54,897 bases of DNA, taken from Paramarasmius palmivorus. Taxonomy: Eukaryota; Basidiomycota; Agaricomycetes; Agaricales; Marasmiaceae. Positions 46,001 through 54,897 of the stretch are shown here, in pieces. A program made the position numbers and the translations under genes. How positions within the stretch are numbered: position 1 is the first letter of the stretch; each line of letters opens with the position of its first letter. The notes under the pieces were generated by a model. That model searched no databases. It saw only the letters and a program-made list of their open reading frames with translations, and had not been told where the DNA came from. The stretch covers positions 1 through 54,897 of the forward strand of contig JAYKXP010000229.1 of NCBI GenBank assembly GCA_037176845.1. Reading direction: 5' to 3'.

Positions 46001-47717
46001 ATGTCTTCAGACTCGTTATCATTATCAATACCAACCATTTTGCCTCCCCTTTCCACCTCTTCCGAGCCTACTACACCCCCGCCTTCGTCTGATTCCGCTA
46101 CAAGTTTCGTTTTCTTATCGTCGTTCCACGTTTTTTTCTTGAGCTTACTAACGCCCCTTCTTTTTCTTTGACACAGGCGCATCCTCTCCTCCTCCGACTA
46201 CACAATCAGAACCAGAAACTTCACCGACATCCGCTCCTCCGCCTACGTCGCCGACATCTGAACCGCCTACCAACACCAACACCAACACCGACACCAACAC
46301 CGGGACCGGAACAGGAACAGGAAATGGCAGCGGTACACCCACAGGTAGTGGCAGCGGCAGCGAAAGCGCACCTCCTTCAACGACAGAACAAAGTACAGAA
46401 AGTACATTGACTACACCACAGGCGACTGTTACACAGGTCACTGTCATGTGCGTGGCTCCATTCCTTTCCGTTGCTTTCACTAACAATGCCACAGAACCAC
46501 CGCCCCAGACGGACAAACCCAAACAACAGTCTTCGAAACCAGCACCACCCTTCCCCCAGGGAGCGTCGTCACATCCCCTGCCTCCTCGTCCGATAGTAAC
46601 ACAGGCGCAATAGCAGGAGGCGTCGTAGGCGGTGTCGCTGGTCTAGCGATTCTTGTTGCGTTAGCTGTTTGGGCGTACAAACGCTGGAGACTACGAAAAG
46701 CCATTGAGGAATTCGACGGGAACTTTGATCCTGATAGGGTTGTTTCGTCTGGTGGTGCAGTTGGTGGGATGAGTCAGAGACCGGGTGGGGGTGGTGTTTT
46801 GAGTGCGTGTTCCTTTTACCCTTCTTTCTTTGTGTTTTTTCTTTGAGGTGCTAATGAATGATAACACCAACAGGCCGACGAGATCCACCAGGCGCACCAA
46901 CACTCCCCCAAATACCCATCGACGATACCGAAGACGACGGTATGGGCGGTCGTTTGAACGCCGCTTCCGTTGGCGGAGGTGTTGTATCACCATACCCCTT
47001 GTTCGCACCAGGCCATGGACACGGACACTCCCCACATCCTAGCCAAACAACCTTCCCCAATCCCTACGGACCGCCACCTCAGTCGCCTACTACGACTGAC
47101 AGCCATTACACCGGTGCTATGGCAGGTGCTGGTGTGATTGGAGGCATCCGTCCCCTGGACCTAGTCTACCTACTACCGCACCCAGCGTGGTGTCTTCGTC
47201 GCATTCCGGCGGTATGGGTGCAGGTGCGGGGATGAGCCCGGGAAGGCTAGCGAAGGAAAGAGAGGCGTATGGTGGATTTGCTGGGGGTATGCCGGTGCCG
47301 CAACATCATCCGAATCAGCCTGCACCTTATGGGCCTTCGTCTTATACGTATTATAACAACGGAAACGGCTCGCCAAATGGAAGGAGAATGAGCGCGTCGA
47401 CGTCTGCGCCGTCTGACGCCCAGTCGCAGTCTCAGTCAAACTATTCGCAGCCGTCTGGGTCAGCTTCCGCCCAGCAACATCAACAGAGGCTGGCTGTAGC
47501 GAACCCGGATGAGGAGTTTGGGGAGCAGCATCGTACGTACCTTGCTGAAGGACCTTTGGTGCACAGGGATGCTGGGCCTGCGAGGGATGAGATTCCGCCG
47601 ACTTATGAGTCCATTTTACCGGGTTTGAGTGGAGGTGCGAGTAGGGATGTTAAAGGTGGAGGTGCTGGGGTTGGAAGTGGAGGTAATGGAGAAGGGGGAA
47701 GTGGATCGAGGGATTGA
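46001..47717 (+). CDS. Ser/Thr-rich single-pass membrane protein with long Gly/Pro tail (frameshifted)
   Basis: Exons: 46001-46103, 46177-46447, 46495-46802, 46874-47717, with short GT-AG introns in phase. The ectodomain is Ser/Thr/Pro-rich with a TNTNTNTDTNTGTGTGTG repeat. One membrane helix, AIAGGVVGGVAGLAILVALA, precedes basic residues YKRWRLRK and a cytoplasmic tail (SPYPLFAPGHGHGHSPHPSQ, PNPYGPPPQSP, IPPTYES). The plan resembles fungal cell-wall stress sensors or mucin-like surface proteins, but no defining domain is present. In the tail near 47132-47137 there are two extra bases compared with both decayed copies. As read, translation ends at 47235 and the last 160 residues lie in another frame. 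So it is recently broken, misassembled, or truncated. The start ATG is uncertain. Two inverted copies lie at 5.4 and 12 kb. Confidence 0.72.
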
Positions 47718-47943
47718 AAAAAGGATGTTTATGTGTACCAACCGACCGACCGCGATCGTTACTTTTACTGACTCTTTCTTCTGTGTACGAATTGTTTTAC
47801 GCTCTACGTTTTTACTTACGCCTATGAACACTTTCTTTAGCATATAGAGTACGAATGAAAAAGATGTAGTAATACCTACCCACCTAGCTCTTTACAACCA
47901 AATTTGAGGAGATACGGATGCGTGACAAAGGAGGATGGCATAC

Positions 47944-48037
47944 TCCGTTATGGTGTAGTGGCTAACATTATCGCCTCTCATAGTTGATCTATCACGGGAG
48001 AACGCGATAGCCCAGGGTTCGATTCCCTGTAACGGAA
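47944..48037 (+). tRNA. tRNA-Glu(CTC) with 22-nt intron
   Basis: Consensus exons in plus orientation: TCCGTTA acceptor, A box TGGTGTAGTGG, anticodon CTC, B box GGTTCGATTCC, A discriminator. The intron is 22 nt. A T6 tract begins about 22 nt downstream. It lies 226 bp after the stop of the membrane-protein gene, the same spacing as in the two decayed copies. Confidence 0.93.
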
Positions 48038-48107
48038 TCCCAGTGAACATCTGCAAAGTTTTTTCTATAGAGTACGAAATTGGGTCCTCAGTCCACGTCT
48101 GGCAAAA

Positions 48108-48143
48108 CGCGATAGCCCAGGGTTTCGATTCCCTGTAATGGAA
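48108..48143 (+). pseudogene. 3'-half tRNA-Glu relic
   Basis: Only the 3' exon is present: CGCGATAGCCCAGGG, an extra T in the T-loop, GATTCCCTG and TAATGGAA. One acceptor base is changed (TAATGGA for TAACGGA). There is no 5' half. The preceding bases do not match a tRNA intron or exon. Confidence 0.85.
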
Positions 48144-48839
48144 TTCTTTCGCGACTTCCAGATGCCACTCACTCTCCAGTTTGGGTAAAGAATTGTGGCG
48201 CTCGAAATCCAAGTACGTTTTGACAATCCGGCCTCTGGAATTTAAAAGGTTCAGCGTGCTAATTTGGAGTCACGGTAGTACTGCCACTAACGAGTAGCGC
48301 CCACTCCACCAAGTTCAAAATGACACTCGGCAGTTGGAGTGTATTTCAACCAGCTATAAATTGGGTAAATCATGATGCATGATGTGTTTATCGACACTTC
48401 TGGGGACCATTGGAATCTGTTTAGCTTCAAGACTCGGATACGATGTTAACACCCCCTGGACACCAACCATGCAAACAGTTACATGACAACCGCGACTTCT
48501 TTGACACGCATTGAGGATACTGCTGCCCTGTCGACTTCCACGTTACGTTTCTCCGTGATTCATCAACTTGAAATTCATCTGGCAATGGTACGTGACATTA
48601 GCTCGTTGAAATTGTCCATCTAAACCACTACTACTACCCGAGACCTGAGAGTGCACAAGCAAGATGAATTCAGAGAGCCAGGCGAAACAAATTACAATAG
48701 CCACCGTGTCTCGCTCCTGATCGCTAGCCTCCATAAACAGGGTGACTCTGCGGTGTTGTTTGTTCCTGGTAACGCAGGGCGTCGTCAAACATTGGCCACT
48801 GGTGTGGGTATGGTTTGTGGAAACTACTTATCAAGCACA
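48144..48839. other. Intergenic, no supported gene
   Basis: Only short frames without recognisable features. The final bases before 48840 are the upstream flank of the next tRNA. Confidence 0.5.
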
Positions 48840-48936
48840 TCCGTTATGGTGTAGTGGCTAACATTATCGCCTCTCATCTCCCAGTATGTCGTAGATAAGA
48901 GCGCGATAGCCCAGGGTTCGATTCCCTGTAACGGAA
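48840..48936 (+). tRNA. tRNA-Glu(CTC) with 25-nt intron
   Basis: Consensus exons with CTC anticodon, both pol III boxes and complete stems. The 25-nt intron is unrelated to the others. A T7 tract about 20 nt downstream (GATTTTTTTCG) is the likely terminator. Confidence 0.93.
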
Positions 48937-49203
48937 CTTCCGAACCCGACTCTGATTTTTTTCGAGTATACACTTCCCAGGCACCACACGGATCGTTCAT
49001 ACCAGGAAGCATTGGCTATCCGCTACAGAAACTAGTCTTCACCGCTGAATGGGTAATTTTTTGCGTTATGTCGGTAATGAGAGTCTTTCACATCATGTAT
49101 GTTATTCTCCCTTCACTTTGAGCCAGTGGAAAGTACATATTACACAATATCAACTTTGTCCTGTCGCGGTTTTGTATCGCCAAATCGCTCCTGATCTGAC
49201 TCG

Positions 49204-49810
49204 CTAGCCACGGTGACTCTCTGCGGAAGTGTAACGTCGACACCACCTGGTCCACCGTTTCCCACTTCCTGCCTGGACTATGATTAATGTCGAGGCTATG
49301 CCCTATCGTGTTCAGCAAATAACGGTGGCAAAGTAAACTTACAGCTGCCTGCCACACGACAGGATACAAATCAATAGGTAAAATCCCCGCTGTGTTGGCG
49401 TGTTGGCGATGATGAGGTACACGATTATTGATGTTGGGTAGAGGGATCCGGACTCTAATCTAATCTAGGTGGTGCAGCGAGTTTTAATCACGGTGATCGA
49501 GGGAAAGGAATAGACATACATGATTGCGACGATAGTCCGGTACTTTTGAGTTGATGCGTTGACCTTGCTTGGCGAGTAATCCACCATATACGTCCAGCTG
49601 TCAAAAGCTTCAGTAAACCAAGCCCATAACAAGTGTTAATGGGGAGTGATACCAGTCAATAGAGTGAGTACCCCATTGGCATTAAACGCAGCGTTCCCAA
49701 TCATTCAATGTGATACCCTTTGCGAGAAGAGCTACAATTGCCCTTTTGTCATCTAGCTATTTCCAAAGGCCGCCGAGATGGAAGTTGGAAATCGCCAATT
49801 CGGATGGCCG
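49204..49810 (-). pseudogene. 7TM membrane-protein gene, 3' part, frameshifted
   Basis: The minus-strand exon pieces are in family order: VALLAKGITLND and AFNANGVLTLLT near 49660-49740, TAGRIWWITRQAR near 49560-49595, LESGSLYPTSIIVYLIIAN near 49400-49460, and GIASTLIIVQAG near 49270-49305, ending at a stop at 49204. Compared with the homologous fragment at 10946-11300 it lacks 11 nt and gains 1 after RQAR, which shifts the frame. The two copies also share intron sequence, so they are duplicates of one gene. Confidence 0.65.
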
Positions 49811-52199
49811 AACCGTTCACCACAAAAAATGGGAAAGCGACTAGTTTACGGGAGGATAGCATCTTTGAATCTGGTTTGGGTTGTGATTAAACCGGATCCT
49901 TGGGATTTGAGAACACGAGCATTGAATAGTGGAGGAGGGACATTGGGCCCAATGGCGGAGAACAGTTGCTGGTGTTACGTGACGTGTAAATTGGCGCCTA
50001 AGCCTGTGCTTAATTCGCATTTCCCACGCACCACGCACAGGCAGACACAAGAAGGTAAATATCCGAGCAGACATGAAAGATATACTTTACAATTCATCTA
50101 ACCTTCGATTGAACTCTTTTTCCCGCGTCCGAGTCGATTCACTGACAGAACTGTTGAAGTCGTCCCTCTCGATATCTGTCGTGCGTAACGAGAGAGTCTG
50201 TGTGCCTATTCTCAGCAAAGTCCAAATGTTGAAAGTACTTTGTCCACGTTTTCCGCCGCTATCCACCATTCCTGCTCGGGCTATGATCAAAGGCGGTCGG
50301 GCGATTTCCCTGCGTGGTAATTTGATTGACACGGAACCGCGTTCAAGTCCTTGAAAACTTACCGCAACTTGCGCCACAATCGGTGCTAAAATTGATTGGC
50401 TGGATTCCGGTATCGGTGGCAACGGTGTTTGCATAACCCCATAACGCCTATAAGAAATGCGGGATATAGAGCACCAGATTCTAAGCTAGAATTATACTGA
50501 GCTTCCTTCTCGGAAAATTTGATGGGAGTAAACCTACATGATAGCCATTACCCGCTGCAATTGCGGATTCGAGGTGTAGCCAACCACCTTGTGTGCTTCG
50601 CGGTTGATTTTCCATATCCTATCCGCTACCAGCAAAGCATCAGCACCAAAAATAGGTTAACCAATGCTGTAGTCCCCGCACCCGTAAGAAGTAGAGTAAT
50701 GATACCATTTGATGATCACATTTGCAATGAAGTTTCCCGTGTTTAGGTTTCCGCTCTTGATCAGTTAAGTCCCAGACTAGCCTTTCGTATGCAATAGATC
50801 CCAGGATGACGGCTATGAGACCAACCACTGTTTGGATGTTGAGTGATTGCACACGAATATAAGTACCGCAACAGAGAACAGGACCACCACAGTTTTATAA
50901 TTCCGAACCACGAAAAGGCAGAGGAATGGCTACCCAAAACCGAGAATCCCCATATGATGTAGCAGCGATGAATCTGAAAAGAAAACTAGGACTTCATTCT
51001 TATCAGAAAAGACGTGACATTGTCATACAAGAATCGAGTTCAGCTATTGCACTACTCGCATCAGCAATCGGGGAAATCCAAAGAATCATCAAGAGACAAA
51101 CTTCATGAGGAGAGTATCAAGTTTCCAAACGTGCATTCAAAATAGATGACGTTTAAACATGCTGCGATGCAGGGGTATACGACGGTACTAGACACAAGCC
51201 AATAGTCCACAAGCCGATCTGTTTGTATGTACACCAAAAGGACTCCAAATCTTGCTTCTTTGCCCACGTGAATTTGTAGAACTGACTGTGCGTATGAGAA
51301 TATATGCTTGGATCACTACGAGTGTCGTCGCCAAGATAAAAGAGAGATGGTCCATCCAAGTATAATTTGCGGTTTGGCTGTTCCACAGACGTCGCAACAA
51401 AACTGCAAGCATACTCCGAAAATCATGAGATAAATCCCAGGCATAAAAATTGTCAGCGCACATGTGAAAACGGAAAGCTTCGAGCTGTTTACCGTGACAA
51501 AATAAACATTGTCTGTATATATGCATCCAAAATTAGTTACAATGGCTTATCACTACAATGAAATGCGTACCGAGACTGTACTGACTGGCTGGACGATGAC
51601 ATTCTCACACGAGACGTAGGGAGCCAAATGTTCTTCGAGTGATTCGTGTCGGACATGATGGGGAGATCCACATCCCTGGCACACGGAACAACCACTGTCT
51701 TTAATGTATAGTGATAAATACCATCGGATCGACTCTCCCAGAAGCACATTCCCCAGAACACCATCTTGGCCGAACATTGCCATCGCTGCGATCGCACGGA
51801 AAAGTACCAAAAATGCGCTCGACGCATGGGTACTGATCCCGAAATCCTACAGATGAAAAGTATCCTATAAGCAGACGTTATACCTTCTTTAAGGTGAGTG
51901 AGGGCGTAACCACATTATAAACCATGTCGATGTATCGCACGCAAATCGCAACGATGATATTATGGTATATCGATCGGTATTTCTGTAAGCGTTCCTTTCA
52001 ATAGAGTTGAGGTCTTTGGATATAACATGGACTGAAACTTGCCTTAAAGGCAGTGGTGCCCCCATGATGATCTCGCAATGAAATGAATGGAGATCATAGT
52101 TGGTATCATTGAGATTAAGCGCCAGCTCAAAATGGGCAAATTACAGCGGCTGTCACCCACGTGACTTACTCCGAGTCCAGACACCAGAAGCGCCACAAC
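49811..52199. other. Decayed sequence, probably 7TM-gene derived
   Basis: Several minus-strand frames contain hydrophobic stretches, for example TVVGLIAVILGSIAY near 50800 and AFLVLFRAIAAMAMFG near 51780. None forms an exon chain I can support. Some or all may belong to the degraded 5' half of the gene whose 3' part ends at 49204. Confidence 0.4.
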
Positions 52200-52655
52200 T
52201 TCTCGTTCCATTGATACATGTCTACGCTATCGAGTCTAGTCCATGTAGCAAGGAAAATTTCATTTGATACTCGGTGATTTTTTTGCCGGTTTTGGGCACT
52301 CTGCTGAAATGACCAAGGTACTACTTACGAGCACTGAGCCGTCTGCGATATACATGAACCAGTCATCAATATTAAGATTACCTTGAGATATTGGTACGGA
52401 TACAATAAAATATCTGCTGACAAAGCACGGTTGCAAATCGGTAATAGGATTTACACCAACAACTGATTCCAATACACTGCCGCATGTAAACAGAATCAGC
52501 CCCATACAAGCGCGCGTGAACAATGAAAGAGCATCCTTCTTCCGCCATCTGAACCTTATTTCTGAAGATAAAAAGGACCCTTTCCCCCCATGATTCCGCT
52601 TTAATTTACACCTCCTCAATACCTTAGTACTACCAGAAAAGACTGTCGAAGACAA
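52200..52655 (-). pseudogene. 7TM gene exon fragment
   Basis: The minus-strand segment PISQGNLNIDDWFMYIADGS ends before a GTAAGT donor near 52328. It resembles the TM2-TM3 loop of the Agaricomycete 7TM group, where a similar ADG/GDG segment precedes YRCYVVW. A few hundred bases on, near 52215, a degraded YQWNEKLW could be that next exon. No complete gene can be assembled. Confidence 0.35.
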
Positions 52656-54389
52656 GTCTTAACCTACTTAACTGTCGGCAATAACATCACAATCGAGCCA
52701 ATTAGCACTGCGTTGTGAGTCTAGGTGGTACTAAGCAACTTGAACTCCCACATCGAAATCCGTTCGACACATAGTGTATGTTCTTCTTTAACGGTACATG
52801 TCCCTTAGCACATCTCCCAGCGGATACCGAATATCACAGATTGCCTCGTATAGGGGGTGTAGATGCGATATTTTTGGTTGGTATTTGCATTCGTATTCTA
52901 CTGCAGGCGCCAGGGTCACGGTCGTCCAAACCTGAACTTGTATCTCTTTTGTGACAATTACCCTATTTGTCCCTAAACGACCGTCGCAAATGTCTCGAGA
53001 AAACGTTTGACTACAATCAAGAAGCTAGACGTGGAATTTCAAGTCGCACTTCACTCGCGAAATATTATCCCTTGTGGGTTCAATCTCCATCACATCACGA
53101 TACCTTGAAATCGACGCTTTTATGCGAAGCTGTAGCAGTAATGTCTCATATATCCAATTACACCAAGACTAAATGCGGTTAATTAACCTAGTTCTTTTAA
53201 ATGGTATATGGGTGGATATGTGACAAAGAAATTCCGAAGTGCACATACATTGTGTCCCTGAAACTGAACTAATGATAAAGAATCACTGGCGCGACTCTAT
53301 GCTGGTCAGATCGAACTGAAGTTATGCAAGTCGCCGCGGGTTCGAATCCTCATTCTCAACTAGATCCCACGTTGCTATTCAAATGGGGTCTCGAAAACGA
53401 GTGGCTGCTTTTCCTTGGTGTCCTATCGGTACTTGCTAGCAACGGTTCGTTTTTAGTTCTCTTCAAGTTCTGTCCAATACTAAATCGTCGTTGAGTCTAG
53501 CATTCGGCATTGTGAACCATCGTTCAATCAGGAATATGGATCATAATTACAACAGTGAATCCAAGTATCAGTTACTCCTAAGGGCCTCGACTTGAATCAC
53601 AGGCTACAAAATCGCAAATGCAATCATCAATGTGAAAATCACTTTCAAATACGCGGTTTGTTTGTTCAAACCTTCACAGGCTTCATACCCTATCAAGGCA
53701 AGATGCTGACACTCATCAAGCAGGCAGAATTTGGTGGATTACCCTACAAGCCGCGTGCCAAGTCGATGGTTTGCTGTAGTAAACCATCAAGGTAGAAAAC
53801 AATTTTGGCTATCATGATAGTATGATCGGTTTTTGCGATGATTCTGAATCGGACCAATTCCCAAGTTGTCCGAGTCTGGATTGGTTATAATCCATTGTTA
53901 TGGTATCCCAGGGGGGGGGGGGGGGGGGGGGCACCCTACCTCGTGCTGGCATTGCTACTAATTCGGAGACATATACATTTGGGCTTCTCCCCATCAAGTT
54001 CACGCCAAAACATTGGTGCAAGTGGCAGTAGGTAACTGCTCACCAACTTAATGTTCATCCCTCAGATGCTATCTCGCAGGGGTATAGCCTCCAACCCTTA
54101 TCATCGTCCCGTGCTGTGGAGTGGCCAGAGCGAGTAGGGAAGTGTCAATCATAATGACTACGATACATTTCGATGAAACTATGTACATGACGACTAACCA
54201 AAACAGTCGCCTCTCACGGCAGTGGAGTTGCTGTCCATGGAAAATGACGATCGCATTATACAATACAAAAGTGGAAGTATTACCGCCTTTGACGGAGGTT
54301 GTCCTGAAAGTACAGTAGGTGATAATATTATATGGATGTATGCAGCGAATAATGTAAACTCTATCAAGAGATCGAGCCCTTAGATTTTG
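52656..54389. other. Intergenic, no supported gene
   Basis: I see no gene. It holds the G homopolymer at 53911-53931 and a T-arm-like string near 53325-53345 that does not fold as a tRNA. The plus-strand frame at 53592-53795 has no recognisable feature. Confidence 0.45.
53911..53931. repeat. G21 homopolymer
   Basis: Twenty-one consecutive G on the plus strand, flanked by CCCA and CACCC. It could form a G-quadruplex, or it may be a length-uncertain sequencing or assembly feature. No other G run in the window approaches this length. Confidence 0.9.
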
Positions 54390-54780
54390 ATTGCTATAGA
54401 TTTGCATACGTTGTAAGCTTACAATTTTGAAACAGGAACAATCGCTTACCGGCATGAACACATCAAGCATCCTTCCGCTAGTCTCAAGGTCTGCCCTTCG
54501 ATAAACGTTTTCAAGCACTAATTTCGTAATCCACCGACTCCCGAGACTTCTATGCAGGTTCGCTCGGTTAATGAACAGCATCATCAACGAATTGGTGTAA
54601 AGTTTTGCTAGGTGAACCCGAATTTGATGGAAGAGCATTGTATGAATGCAGTTGGAAGAATATGAGAATCGACAAGTGCTGCTGTAGAGCAGTTATGACC
54701 CCGTTTCGTCGAAGACGGTGAGCCGGATCACTAATCGATTAAGGCAGGTTATAAATCCAAAGAAACCACAAGGTGTAAGC
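54390..54780 (-). pseudogene. DUF6534-like gene, 3' part, at window edge
   Basis: On the minus strand, RLVIRLTVFDETG near 54700-54745 is followed by VITALQQHLSILIFFQL and then, one frame over, HLAKLYTNSLMMLFINRAN near 54560-54620, continuing with a hydrophilic tail. This follows the DUF6534 order (xxKLIxxTxxTG...LSKLYxNSLLxxLNxR) but belongs to a different subgroup from the copies at 24-37 kb. The frame change near 54650 suggests decay or an unrecognised intron. Upstream exons would lie beyond the window end. Confidence 0.5.
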
Positions 54781-54897
54781 GTAGGACATTACATACGCTT
54801 TAGTGATGACGGTTATTGTGTATAAATGCGAATTCTGCCCTCCGAATTCGAAGCAGCAAAAAAGGGCCCAGGAGACTATCCGAATCGGAAGCTGAAA

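Noticed and set aside
45616..46142. Two overlapping 147-158 codon plus-strand ORFs
   Set aside because: They run through pyrimidine-rich leader and intron sequence of the membrane-protein gene and contain no family-like segment.
53325..53345. GCGGGTTCGAATCC, a T-arm or B-box-like string that suggested another tRNA gene
   Set aside because: The T-stem pairs poorly on its far side. I could not build an acceptor, D or anticodon stem from the surrounding 90 bases.
54069..54638. A single 189-codon minus-strand gene
   Set aside because: Only its first ~30 codons look like a conserved DUF6534 segment. The long remainder is low in recognisable features and probably includes non-coding sequence, so I reported it as a fragment.

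Overview
The window is nuclear DNA from a basidiomycete fungus, most likely an Agaricomycete. The evidence is 45-60 nt spliceosomal introns, intron-containing nuclear tRNA genes, genes of the mushroom DUF6534 membrane-protein family, a fungal NACHT (STAND) protein and a hAT-like DNA transposon. It is a repeat-rich accessory region. It has few intact genes, many decayed duplicates and no recognisable housekeeping protein gene.

Layout, left to right. 0-4.8 kb: nothing I can name. 4.8-8 kb (block A): a tRNA-Glu relic, an intact tRNA-Glu(CTC), a minus-strand decayed copy of a membrane-protein gene, and exon remnants of DUF6534 genes. 8.4-9.85 kb: an intact six-exon, minus-strand secreted or single-pass membrane protein. 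10.9-11.3 kb: a 7TM gene fragment. 11.7-16.3 kb (block B): the same order as block A, but with a dead tRNA-Glu and a 1.1 kb hAT-like insertion at the junction. 16.6-19.5 kb: a minus-strand NACHT gene with two frameshifts around the P-loop. 22.8-25.7 kb: more DUF6534 remnants and a nearly complete but splice-broken DUF6534 copy. 26.9-37 kb: three intact DUF6534 genes (300, 304 and 299 aa). 39.0-40.5 kb: an intact 353 aa 7TM gene of another family. 41.3-45.1 kb: seven tandem minus-strand tRNA-Glu genes. 46.0-47.7 kb: the membrane-protein gene whose decayed copies lie in blocks A and B, followed by two plus-strand tRNA-Glu genes and a 3' relic. 49-52.7 kb: decayed 7TM exons. 54.4 kb to the end: the 3' part of a DUF6534-like gene.

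Two things stand out. First, there are 13 tRNA-Glu loci with almost invariant exons and introns of 19-28 nt that share no sequence. Two of them have changed anticodons (CTT and TTC). Second, the DUF6534 genes split a ~900 nt coding sequence into 18 exons of conserved lengths, including microexons of 14, 10, 18, 12 and 16 nt, with repeated GC-AG introns. I traced the three intact copies nucleotide by nucleotide, and the frame closes exactly in each.

The genes do not form an operon or pathway. The common theme is lineage-specific expansion and decay of putative membrane and surface proteins next to an NLR-like gene. Their functions are unknown, and any role in sensing is inference.
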